NCBI GenBank assembly: GCA_016801885.1
Contig: CM028901.1
Span: forward strand, 6,098,783-6,162,782
DNA length: 64,000 nucleotides
From: Toxotes chatareus
Taxonomy: Eukaryota; Chordata; Actinopteri; Toxotidae
Reading direction: 5' to 3'
Part shown: positions 49,500 to 59,213 of the stretch, piece after piece
Layout: every line of letters starts with the position of its first letter
Position numbering within the stretch: the first letter of the stretch is position 1
The notes under the pieces: generated by a model
What the model was told of the DNA's origin: nothing
The model's database searches: none
Seen by the model: the letters and a program-made list of their open reading frames with translations, nothing else
Made by a program: the position numbers and the translations under genes

Positions 49500-49665
49500 G
49501 CGAGTGTGTTTGTGTCAGTGTGGACCTCTATGTGTGTGACCCTGTGCTTCTATGCATGTGTGTGTGCATGTGTGTTCAGATGCGCCTGTCTTTCTGTGAC
49601 CCTGTGCTTCTATATGTGTGGGTATATGTGTGCATGTGAATGTGTGTGTGTGTGAGTGTGAGTGG
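49500..49665. repeat. GT-rich DNA with a 60-bp tandem duplication
   Basis: TGTGACCCTGTGCTTCTAT occurs at about 49535 and again at 49595, exactly 60 bp apart, both followed by GT-rich sequence. Confidence 0.8.
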
Positions 49666-49704
49666 AGAAGGGCTGTCAGTTTCGGTCTGGTAGTCAGCAT
49701 AATT

Positions 49705-49875
49705 AGTCTCTCTTTTACCCCTGTCTCCTTCTCGCTTTTCTCTCCATCCTCCCTCTGTCTTCACTCTCCCTTCCTTTTACTCTCTCCCCTCGCTTTCCAT
49801 ATTTCGCTCTCTCTCTCTCTCTCTCTCTCTCCCTCTCTCCTTCCTCCTACACTGTCTTGCCTCTATCCCTCTGAG
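49705..49875. repeat. C+T-rich tract with (CT)n
   Basis: Includes a CT tract at about 49807-49831. Confidence 0.85.
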
Positions 49876-49879
49876 TGAT

Positions 49880-52620
49880 GAGCTTTAAATCATCCTCTCA
49901 TTCTTCGCGCAATGATAAACGAGGCAAAATCTGTCCTTTTCTCTCTGTTTATTCAGCTTTCCATCTCTGTCCCTCTGTCCCTGTTTCGCTCTGCATTCAG
50001 CCCACCCTGTATCCTAGCTATTCAGTTTAATGAAGTTACTTCATTTAGACTAAGACACCATGCAATCTGTTAAGTTCAGATAAAGTTGTGATGGACTCAC
50101 AAGTCATATCATGTTTTCTTGTGTGGGCTGTTGGCTACAAATTGTGAGGTTAATTTCTGATAGCTTAACAGGATTAAAAAATATTCCTTACTGGTTAATT
50201 GAAAGTAGAGAAACAGCAAAAAATGTAAAAGACAAGCTAACAAATGTTTAAAATGGCTAGAAAGTAATTCGAGATATATTGTTGAAAGGGAGATCTACTC
50301 ACAAGGACTAAATAAGTGCTTCTGCAGTTCTTACTTTAAAATCGTAAAAAAAAAATGAAATTTAGATTTTTTTAACTGAGATTTAATCACCTGTTGGATG
50401 CATGTCTTGCGTATGCCTTACAGTGGTAAAAGGTTTTTTTTTGTCATTACTTTATGCACAACCAGGTATTGGGAATTAAAGGTGTGATTTCACACACTCA
50501 TGTCAGGGTTGAATACACCACATTCAAAAACATACTTGAACTACAAGAGGGATAATTTTTTCTGACATCATGGAATACTTGAACCACTTGGACATATGAT
50601 AACACAATGTAATATGAGGTGAAAACCCTAGTAGAGTTTGACCACTAGGGGCATGTCTGTAAAAAAAATGTTGATTCAAATTGAAAGGTTGATTCCAGAA
50701 GATGAAAAGCAGTAAAACATTTTTTTTTTTTACAATGTCATAGAAAAAACAACTAAATCCCCATTGCTTGAGGTATTTGGCAGTCAGGCACAGTGTTAGC
50801 AGCAGGAGTAGTAGTAACAGCCTGAACTGTGTGTATGGCAACGCTCATACCCTGTCCCTCAATCTTCTTTTATTTTGAATTACTGTATATTACAATACTC
50901 ACTGGGGCACTCAAGGCTAAAAACAACATGGTTTTTGTTGCAGTTTTAAAAACCAGCAATAAGAAGGATTTTTTTTTGGTTGTTGTTCAGAATATTTTTA
51001 AAGATGTTATTTTTCACCATATCCCTACGGTAGTCACCATTCCCACAGGAAATTACCCTTGGGTCGTTAAAGCCGCATGTTCCGTTTAGGAGCTGTTAAG
51101 AGAATCCTAACTAGAATAACTGTAGGTGCATAGCTAAAACTCACCCCTGGGAGTTCTATAAATGCCTCACTTAGAGCATCATCACGCTAAATAAAGTTCC
51201 AATTGCGTGTCATATTATGCTTAATTTGCAGCCTGTCTACTGTAACATGTGACAAAATAAGCCGTTTGTGTGTGTGTGTTCCCATCTTTTTCTCTGGCAG
51301 AACATTTAATTTTTTTTTCCTCTAGTTATAAAGATCTAGTGTGAGCTTAATCTTGATTCTTCTCCCTTCTGCTTGAGGCACTGCTGCATGTTCACAGTCT
51401 GGGTTACAGAATCTTGACTGCAGTCACATATGCATCAATCAGTCAGTGGATTTGGCTGTAGGAAATATTGGCACCCATTGAGAAAAAATAAAAAAAAGAA
51501 AAATAAGAAAAGAAAAACAGTATATCGTCAATATATCATCTGAAAAGCAATTGTATAGTTAGGTTCATGCACTCACAGCAGTGCCTTTTTCCTTCTTTGT
51601 GAAATATGCAAAGGTGTCTATTCAATCTGTTTGATAGTCAAAGCACTTGAGGCATCAAGTCAACTGGCTTCAACTTTAGATCATATCTCAAAGCCTCTGG
51701 GCCTTCATCATAAATAAAGATTCCACATCCATTGTAGCCATAATAAAATATGAACCAATTTTTCACTTTATTTCACTTTGAAATATCAGTGATTTTAATC
51801 AAAACTTGAGTGCTGTCTTGGACATGCAGGGGTAATTCTATCACAGTGTTTATTAAAAATTTAATATTGAATAGAGGTTCTGATAGGTTTGCCCTTTTTC
51901 TTTGAATGTGTGAATATTTGGTATCGTATTTAGTGTCTTCAGGTGAACCACAGCTTTCTGTAGCATAAAGCCCCCCCAGTGTATTGTAGAAAAAGGCAGA
52001 CAGGGCTGCCGGTGGCATTTCTAGCCCTTTGTTTTCTTTTAGACATATTGAAACAAACAACAAATGCATTTTGTGAAGGTGTATGTCAGTTCTAGTATAT
52101 GCTATATGCTACATATATTAGTTTTGTGGATGTGCATATGTGTACTGTCTTTGCCACGTCTCTCTCGTATGGCTCTGCCTGTCCCTTCCTCAGAATCTCA
52201 ACTGTGATTGGTTGTGAAGGGTTTTGTCTGGATAAATAGACACACACGTATATGTGTATGTAGAGACACACACAGTTTTTGGTTGGGGTTCTTTCTTTTA
52301 TAATTGGTGGGAAAAGGATCCAGTGGGATCACCCTGCAGTCCCTGTGGCCCTTGCTGCCATGGTAAATAATAAGGCTCATGAACATGAAAGGCAGGGGGT
52401 TGATCGTCCTGATTTGAGCTTTGTACTCAGAGCAGATCAATTAAGGCTTAAGAGTTCAAAGACTTTAAGCATACAATAAGAACAATTTTCAATTAAACAC
52501 TTAAACTTCAAATAATACAGCAAAGGCATACTGCTGCAGCAGCATCAAACATATTGTAAAGCCTCTTTATTCTTTCTTTTTTTTAAATTTCCAGTGATAT
52601 AAAACGGAGTATCTGATACA
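49880..52620. other. unique AT-rich non-coding DNA
   Basis: Short A/T runs (50347-50356, 50434-50441, 50720-50731, 51486-51516) and nothing gene-like. Confidence 0.5.
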
Positions 52621-52629
52621 TATTACGTA

Positions 52630-52650
52630 CATATATATATATATATATAA
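52630..52650. repeat. (AT)n microsatellite
   Basis: About ten AT units. Confidence 0.93.
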
Positions 52651-52734
52651 TATGGATGAGAAAAATATGGGCAAGAAAACACACAGCTAGACTGGATGAG
52701 AGAATACCTAATGCAAAAAGATCAACAGGTGTAG

Positions 52735-52960
52735 ATGTATAGCCAGTGACGCCATCCCCCCGGCCAGAAGACATAGGATCAAGTCCAACATAACAGCAAG
52801 TTTCTTCTCTGCTGTAGTGTCCTTGAGCAGGATGACGCTAAATCCCTACCACCTCTAAGGGTTTCTACTCTGTAGGCTGACTCCGCAGTCTGACTCCCCT
52901 GTGGAGTGGAAGAAGTGAAGAGTCTCTCCATGAGGCATCAATAGAGCGTTGCAAAAAATG
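52735..52960 (+). mobile_element. SINE-like copy
   Basis: AGCCAGTGACGCCATCC, AGGATCAAGTCCAACAT (B-box-like), GTGTCCTTGAGCAGGATGAC and CTCTGTAGGCTGACTCC follow in the order of the copies at 13135 and 37700. Diverged. Confidence 0.5.
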
Positions 52961-53097
52961 TTCTGGACTGACTTCACTCCTGGACACTCCAAGGTTTTCA
53001 TCTAACACCTGTGGTGTGTTTGATATAAAAGGATCATTGAGATCAAAGGGAGGAGATAATGATCCTGATGTGAACCGTAAGGTCCAAGGAGATCAAT

Positions 53098-53175
53098 TAC
53101 ATTTACATTTTACAATTTAGGCATTTAGCAGGCGCTGTAACCCGGAGAGATTTGGAATAAGTACAGGAGCAGAAT
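53098..53175 (+). mobile_element. short teleost repeat (CATTTAGCAGGCGC type)
   Basis: ACATTTACATTTTACAATTT, GGCATTTAGCAGGCGCTGTA and ACCCGGAGAGATTTGGAATA match the end of a very common fish element that usually reads CATTTAGCAGACGCTTTTATCC. Only this end is recognisable. Confidence 0.65.
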
Positions 53176-54169
53176 TAGCTTCGCCTCTAATTTATCAGTA
53201 CAAGCAGCCTGTGAAAGGAAGTGCAAAGGATAAAAACAAACTCAACACACTCGCTCTTATCCACATTAAGAATCCTTTCAAAAATTCTGTATCACCATAT
53301 CATTATGGCATAGCTACAGAACCACACTATTCTAATTACTGTTTCTGATTATTGTTACAAATATACTGTACTTATGAACAGTTTATTCCCTATTTTAAAC
53401 TAGTACGCATACATACAGACTTTATGACCTTTATAGCAATAATACTTAATGTTTTGTAACCATTTTACTCACTGGTTAGTCTGAATAAGTGGCCATGGTA
53501 TAAGGCTGATGTTCCACCGGATACTGAAAATAATGAATTCATTAAAATTATTTATTCATTCATTCATTATTGCAGTGATGTCCAGCACTGTGATATTCAT
53601 GTGGAATCAGCCGCAATGGAGATGGTGAAGTTTGTGTTGGGTCGATGTCTTATGCAGAGAAAAGTCAACATAATGCCTGTTGCAGTTCATTTAGTTGTTA
53701 GTTTTGCATCAATTCTTTTCCTCCTACTCTCTTTCCTTGTCTCCTCCTCCTACCAGCCTGCCACCACATTCACAGAGCCATAATGAAAAGCCTACAGTAG
53801 CTCATTAAGCTCTAGTATTTACTCTCCCCTTCTCTAAGAAGTCATTACCTGTCTTTGATGCTGCGTAGTGTGAGCAAGAATTTGCATTTGCGTCATCTCT
53901 GTTCTTTTCTCATTCAAAATAGAAACAATAAATCTAGATGTATATCGATTAAAAAATAATGGTTATGTCCTTCAGTTATACAATTCCTGAGTCATGTTCA
54001 CAGGCTTTGTTAAAGCTGACTGACACGGACGTGCTATTGTCGTGTATTTTGACATGTCAGTAATTGATTTGCAAAAACAAAGAAATAGCCAGCTTTTGAT
54101 CTTGCTGGGGCACAGAGGGTGGATCCAGGAGAACGCTGGTGTCTTATTGATTTCACCTATTAAGTCAGG

Positions 54170-54375
54170 TGGAAAGGTAACTCAGCTGCTAACTGAGTTT
54201 CCAGTCAGTCAGGGGACCTGGGCTCAAGCACCCCATGCTGAATGTGAATACCAACTCCTGGGCTGCTGTTCTGAAACAGACCCTGCCCTGTGCCCTTGAT
54301 GTGTGGGAGGACAGAGAAAAGATTATGTTCCCTGCAGCACCATAAACTACAAATATGTGAAGCTGTAGGGCTTTC
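54170..54375 (+). mobile_element. possible SINE-like copy
   Basis: GGTAACTCAGCTGCTAACTG and GGGGACCTGGGCTCAAGCAC have the look of tRNA A/B boxes. They are followed by a GC-richer body (CAACTCCTGGGCTGCTGTTC, ACAGACCCTGCCCTGTGCCC) unlike the AT-rich flanks. I do not recognise a family. Confidence 0.35.
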
Positions 54376-54475
54376 TGACGCATATTTCGTTCAACAGTTT
54401 TAGCTCTAGATACAGTATATATTCCATTAATATGTAATTGTATATCAGCATCAAAGAAACAGGATCTATCAGACC

Positions 54476-54480
54476 AAAGC
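54476..54480. repeat. 5-bp target-site duplication, left copy
   Basis: AAAGC immediately before the left TGTCATGG end, identical to 54947-54951. Confidence 0.72.
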
Positions 54481-54946
54481 TGTCATGGTTCTCAGAAAAG
54501 GGACTCAAGGGCCCGACTCAGGAGGCAGATATAAAAGTAAAGAGTCTTTACTCAGACAAAAAACAAGAATATAAAAATCCAGGGAGGCAAGAAAGTACAA
54601 AGGATCAGGCTGAGGCAAAATCCAAAAAACACAGGCAAGGTCCAAAACACTATCAGGATCAAAACAGGCAGTTAAAGAACAGAGCACTGGCTAAGCTAAG
54701 GCACATGTCACAAAGACAATCTGGAAGACAGCAAATGGAAACAGACTGGTTTATATACAAGGGGGCTCAAGAGGGAATGGGGAACTGGTGATCAGGTGAG
54801 TGGGGAGGAGGAGCAGGTCAGGTGACGGCAGGTGGTCCAGAGCAGCAAGGTCCAAAATGACAGCAGAACGAGAACATGTATGCACAAACAGCTGGACTGA
54901 ATGAATGAAAGGGTGAATGAGCAGACTGAAACACAAAACCATGACA
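54481..54946. mobile_element. non-autonomous DNA transposon with intact ends
   Basis: The 466-bp element starts TGTCATGGTTCT and ends AAACCATGACA, inverted repeats matching over about 11 bp. It is flanked by identical AAAGC at 54476-54480 and 54947-54951, a 5-bp target-site duplication. The interior (AGGAGGCAGATATAAAAG, GAGTCTTTACTCAGAC, many CAGG/AAAACA words, GGTTTATATACAAGGGG) matches a teleost element I know only from recurrent genomic text, and it has no transposase. The two strands carry open frames of 100 or so codons that are not genes. Confidence 0.82.
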
Positions 54947-54951
54947 AAAGC
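54947..54951. repeat. 5-bp target-site duplication, right copy
   Basis: AAAGC immediately after the right CCATGACA end, identical to 54476-54480. Confidence 0.72.
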
Positions 54952-55414
54952 TGACCTACTTAGTGTCCCCTGTGCTGACTTGTGGCGTATCCCTATATAA
55001 TGTAAGGCAATAATATGGTTCAGTACCAGGCTGGCACTTTTCAGCGCTGTTACCTCTAAAAGAGATAATGAACAGTGGACCACTGATATTGGACTGGGCC
55101 AGCAGGTCAGCACGATCCGTTCCATTTATTTAAAAAAAGTAGTAAAGAGTAAAAACAGTACTTATAGTTCCGTGTAGTGCTGTTGAGTTCAGAGGGATAC
55201 ACTGCAGTAGTGTGTGTGTGCATGTGTGTGATTTTATGTAACTAGTAGTGCCTGTGTGTGTGTGTTTCTTGAAATTAACATACTCTGCAGTAAAACTAAA
55301 AGACAAATAGCCCATGCTGCTAAAACACGTTAATGCTAACTACAGCATCATTTTAATATTCTGTCATGTGTCTGTGCTGTTGCGTCTTATGTACTTTAAA
55401 GTTTAAATATAATT
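54952..55414. other. unique non-coding DNA with short GT patches
   Basis: GT patches lie at 55211-55230 and 55253-55265. The last part becomes pyrimidine-rich towards the acceptors before the csmd3 exon. Confidence 0.55.
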
Positions 55415-55471
55415 TCTCTCTTCCTCCTTTCCTTTTTGTTCTCTTTTGTCTCTCTGTGCTCTTGTCTACAG
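55415..55471 (+). other. second strong acceptor-like site upstream of the csmd3 exon
   Basis: A C/T-rich tract from about 55415 ends in CTACAG at 55471, 97 bp before the acceptor used for the CUB frame. Sequence spliced from 55472 hits an in-frame TAA at 55517-55519 but then has an ATG at 55541 that is open into the CUB frame. It could be a decoy or could serve a 5'-untranslated alternative exon. No transcript evidence is available here. Confidence 0.4.
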
Positions 55472-55539
55472 GACACCAAGTGTTGTTTGCCATTATTTCT
55501 CTTTGGGAGGAAAAAATAAAAGTATGTTAAAATAAATTA

Positions 55540-55568
55540 AATGTTCTCCTCTCTTTCCTCTCCTTTAG
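55540..55568 (+). other. csmd3: splice acceptor and polypyrimidine tract of the csmd3 exon
   Basis: A nearly pure C/T run ends in TTTAG at 55568, directly before the GT-TTT-ATC that starts the conserved CUB sequence. Reading the exon in the CUB frame requires one base of the first Gly codon from the upstream exon, so the intron is phase 1, the usual phase at CUB module borders. Confidence 0.88.
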
Positions 55569-55791
55569 GTTTTATCTACACATGTGGCGGTACACTGAAA
55601 GGCCGAAACGGCAGTATAGAATCGCCAGGTTTTCCCTACGGCTATCCCAATGGGGCAAACTGCACTTGGGTCATTGTCGGGGAGGAAGGAAGTAGAATCC
55701 AGCTCATCTTCTTGTCGTTTGCCATAGAAGAAGAATATGACTTCCTGTCCTTGTATGATGGACACCCCCACCCTGCTAACTTCAGGACCAG
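55569..55791 (+). CDS. csmd3: csmd3 internal exon, first half of N-terminal CUB domain (partial)
   Basis: This is an internal coding exon of CSMD3, a very large type I transmembrane protein built of alternating CUB and Sushi domains, expressed mainly in brain and linked to dendrite development. The exon carries 73 whole codons plus a split codon at each end. It opens with G-F-I-Y-T-C-G-G-T-L-K-G, has two cysteines 26 residues apart (the usual first CUB disulfide), two N-glycosylation sequons (N-G-S, N-C-T) and the CUB signature E-E-E-Y-D-F-L-S-L-Y-D-G, whose acidic residues sit where calcium-binding CUB domains place their ligands. It ends in N-F-R-T-R. From memory, human CSMD3 is almost identical here, whereas CSMD1 and CSMD2 differ in the Y-T-C-G-G and D-G-H-P-H-P segments. 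The second CUB disulfide must lie in the next exon, which I did not find. The intron phases are 1 (5') and 2 (3'). The csmd3a or csmd3b paralogue cannot be told from one exon. Confidence 0.93.
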
Positions 55792-55797
55792 GTAGGA
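55792..55797 (+). other. csmd3: splice donor of the csmd3 exon
   Basis: The exon ends ACC-AG and is followed by GTAGGA. Splicing here leaves the first two bases of an Arg codon (phase 2), which fits the Arg that follows Thr in CSMD proteins. Reading through would meet TAG at once (55793-55795). GTAGGA departs from the GTRAGT consensus at positions +4 and +6, so the donor may be moderate. Confidence 0.82.
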
Positions 55798-56940
55798 CCA
55801 GTATTTTTTTTTTAATTATTACCCCTTTCACCTCTTGTGAGCAAGTGTCCAAATTGCCAAGCAGCACCTAAACCACATACATTTGAAAAACATGTCATTA
55901 AGACAAATTAAAACTGTATTTTATACAGACTACTTTCACAGTAAATTATTAGTAATCAGCATCCTCTAATCTCCATGAAAAAGTAGCAAGACACAAACAC
56001 CTGTAGTGGCATGTAGCCTATTGTTTATTAATAGGTTACCACTGATGTGCAGCCAGTTTTTACTTCTTTGAGCTGAAGCTATGAAAAGATTCTCCTCTGT
56101 GTTTTTGCCAATTACTGATGAGCTGTAATAAGCTAACATGTCTTCATGATCAAACATTTGGGATCATGAATTTAAAAAAAAAAAAAAAAAGTAAAGTAAA
56201 GTAAAATAAGCTGGTTGTATGTCCTTTGGTTTTCCTTTAGTTATTGAACTATTTTATTGAGCTCCTCCTGCAAGAAACACAATACCCAGAAAGAAACTCA
56301 TTTCAGATAAGCTATTAAACTCTCCTCGCCTTATGATTTTATCAGGCAATCAATAGTGCCTAATAGCATCTGTCAGTGACTCTGTTCACATTCACCATGT
56401 TCTTTCTACCCTGCAATTAAATTATTTTGAAGTTATTCAATATACTGTGAATTGTAAGAATGCTGTCTATTGAAGTGTTTGATTTTCACATGCTAAAAAC
56501 ACTGATGGAGATAATACTGAAGTTTTAAAGATGCTGTGGCACAAGCCATTTCACAAAAAAGTCTTTGTCACCTCTCCCATACCCTTGATCTAAGTAGCCT
56601 GTCAGCTTTATTGAGGTGAAGGAATGTTTTTGCTTGTTTATTCACACAGAATAATTTGGCTTTTAATTATTTTTTTGCTCGAGGAATTTAATAACATTAA
56701 AATCTGCTGACTACAAAGACAGCAACTTGTTTTTATCAGTCAGTAAAATTGGAAAGCTCCACCAAGAAGACAAAATTGTGTCCAGTCACAACATGACTCA
56801 GCACAACTGTTTACAGATTAGCTGCTGGGTTTGATTCTTGGACAAGGCTTCTCCACCTTGCTCACATGTCATTCTGTGAAAGCAGCAGAATTAAGCAAAT
56901 AACTGTTTCCAAAATTTCATTTTGGATCCTGCGAATGTTC
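55798..56940. other. unique AT-rich intronic DNA
   Basis: A T run lies just after the donor (55805-55813) and a 17-base A run with GTAAA repeats at 56174-56210. No exon is seen. Confidence 0.55.
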
Positions 56941-57006
56941 AAATCCACCTGGAACTAATTCTTGGATTCAAAAACACCAAACATGAAACCAAGAGAAGCT
57001 TCGCAC

Positions 57007-57219
57007 ATGAGGCTCTTCTGGTGGCTCCTGTTCTTCAATGCACACATCAGCTCTGGCCAGTGTAGTGAGGAAAGCTCTGCATCTGGAACAGCTCCACCTG
57101 ACAAAGGGAAATGGTGCCATCTCTGTGTCCAGAAATATGCAATGATCAGCATAATGTGCCGAAAAGAAGCCCATTTGCAGGGCAGGTACCTGTGTCTACG
57201 CACAAAACACCCCAGCTGA
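57007..57219 (+). CDS. 70-codon Cys-rich ORF with signal-peptide-like start (speculative)
   Basis: From ATG at 57007 the frame encodes M-R-L-F-W-W-L-L-F-F-N-A-H-I-S-S-G followed by Q-C-S-E, which looks like a signal peptide with cleavage after Gly17. The rest has five cysteines (positions 19, 37, 40, 51, 63), including a W-C-x-x-C motif. An in-frame ATG at 56983 would add eight residues and has a better -3 base (A). The local G+C is a little higher than its surroundings. The opposite strand is also open here, a common sign of chance, and no family is recognised. It could be a small secreted protein, a stray exon or noise. It lies inside the inferred csmd3 intron on the same strand. Confidence 0.15.
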   Translation: MRLFWWLLFFNAHISSGQCSEESSASGTAPPDKGKWCHLCVQKYAMISIMCRKEAHLQGRYLCLRTKHPS

Positions 57220-57519
57220 AAGCTTTCTGTTAATACACAATGTCTTTCAAAGCCAGAACAGTTTTATTTCACTAAGGATGTTTTTTTTTTTAAGAATTTC
57301 ATAATCACGTGATGTTATTGAGAAGAACTTAAGGAGAAGATTTATAATTACACTTTACAAAAAAGTTAGATGATCTTGGCCTCAGTGTGCTTTAGTCATC
57401 GGGCCAGTTTTTAGGAACAGTTCAGGAACGCAGAAACTGGAAACACAACAGAAAGGGTGCATGAAAATTTGTTTTGAACTTCTCACTGTCCCCAAATTAC
57501 AGCCTGACTATTCAGTGTC

Positions 57520-57960
57520 GTCTCAGGAGAATTTTCTATCTCGAATTGCATTGTCAACATTAAGCATGAGCTTCCACTGTGGATGGGGTTCTGACTAAGG
57601 TCAGAGAAGGATTTCTTTAATTACATTGGGCATGTGTGAGGCTACTACCACTGACGCAGGGCTGGGCAAGGAGATCTGGTTTGGTTCAATTGAGGAAAAA
57701 GGATTTGGGTCATGGAGAGATGAAATGAGTCCTCTTGATACTTGGTCGGTTGCTGAAAAGCAATTTTCTCCCTGTGGGGCATGAACTGTGTTCCTTTGGT
57801 TCAATGGGCATAATTTCTAATCAGCCAGCTGCAATAATCAACCTTTTTCGGACAATCCGGTGGCTTTTAGTGCTCCAATTGCCATACAGACTTAATTAAA
57901 CAAGGGAGCAAAAGAACAGAGTAGAATAGAAAAGTGTGACCGTGAGATTTTGCCACTTTT
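57520..57960. promoter_or_regulatory. candidate conserved non-coding element
   Basis: A repeat-free stretch 1.7 kb after the csmd3 exon. It contains GGTTCAATTGAGG, AGCAATTTTCTCCC, GGGCATAATTTCTAATCAGC, CCAGCTGCAATAATCAACC and CAGACTTAATTAAAC: homeodomain words and an E-box in close order. Inference from motif density only. Confidence 0.25.
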
Positions 57961-57964
57961 TATA

Positions 57965-58330
57965 TGATTTCTGTTGTGATTCCCACGAGGAGAAAGAGGG
58001 AGAGAACAAACAGACAGGGACAGAGAGAAAGAGAAAGATGCCCTCTATGCTCTTATTGGTTGATTAGGATTTCCTGCTCATCTGAGATAACAGGAAATGA
58101 TGTGCTGCGTGAGTGTGTGCACACATGCTTTCGCGTGCATAGGTTTTGTGTGCGCGCACGTGTGTCTGTGTGTGAAGAAGATTTATGGTCTGCATACTTA
58201 CAATAGCCCCGCTAGTTAAGCCAAATTACCTCTGCTGTCTCATTCGCTCTTTCTCTTTTTTCTTTCCTTCTCTCACTTTCTCTCCCTCTCTCTCTCTGTC
58301 ACACACACACACACACACACACGGGCACAG
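57965..58330. repeat. G+A-rich patch, GT-rich patch, C+T-rich patch and (CA)n
   Basis: GAGAGAAAG words lie at 57990-58038, GTGTGTGC at 58110-58175, a C+T tract at 58240-58300 and CA at about 58301-58322. Confidence 0.8.
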
Positions 58331-59213
58331 GGCAAAATGGTGATTAAAAGGTCAGATCCATTAACAAGAAAATGGTAATTATGGGGAGTGATTAACATGG
58401 ATCTCACACACACAGAGACCCACACATGCTTCTATATGCACATACAATACACAAACACCCAACACACACGTCTGATCTTTCTTTTTTTCTTTCTCTGTGT
58501 CATAAATGTAACCAAAGGTCTTGTGCTTTCTTTTTATTATTATTTTTTGTTTAAAGTCACATGCTCACTCACCTCTTCTGAACTGTAAAGCTGACTACCA
58601 TTTCTACCCTTGGAGACACACAAACACAACAGAAAATCAGAGGCATAATTTCTGTCCTTGACGTGTCATGACGTCCATGATGAGTTTTTTTTCAAATTAT
58701 GATCAACGTTCAACATGATGCTGCTCGTCCTCAAATCAGGGCTCTGCCTATTTATGAGTTTTACCACAGATGATTTAATCAAGATGTGAAGTGGTGTTTT
58801 TCCAGTGTTTTTTTTTCCATTGGTAAGTTTTCATAAACAAGTAAAGGGCACCTCCCTTGATTGCCGAATGATCTAGAGCCACGTTCCAACTCGGCCTGGT
58901 GACAGCACAGCAAGCAGGCACTTGTGTGAGACGTCCGTCTGGCTGATGAATCATATTATTAACCAACTTTCATGTTAAACATAGATTCAGGCACCGTGAA
59001 ATAATTCCTCCCAGTCCACCCTCCATCATTTATTGACTGTGTTTGGAAGTTGGAATTACTGACTGTGGAAAACACAGTCTTTTGAACTTTGGGTGTGTCC
59101 TGTCTTACCTGTCCACCCTTTTCATGATGTTGCTGCAGCAAACAGATACGATGAATGGGGCTGGTCTTGTTTGTACTTTCTGTGCTTTTTCAGTTGCAAA
59201 AGCCAGGATGCAT
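58331..59213. other. unique non-coding DNA
   Basis: Nothing gene-like is seen beyond short spurious frames. Confidence 0.5.

Larger units (their letters stand above)
1..55568 (+). other. csmd3: inferred csmd3 intron / 5' gene region upstream of the exon
   Basis: No exon of CSMD3 or any other recognisable gene was found on either strand in this stretch. It holds microsatellites, interspersed repeats, C+T-rich tracts and unique AT-rich DNA. CSMD3 in mammals spans over a megabase, so an intron of this size before the first CUB exon is expected. The signal-peptide exon (a short exon ending in phase 1) could not be identified. That this whole stretch is transcribed is inferred only from the exon position. 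Confidence 0.6.

Noticed and set aside
54438..55125. Opposed 117- and 124-codon frames considered as genes
   Set aside because: Both fall mostly in the short DNA transposon at 54481-54946, which has non-coding, A-rich content.
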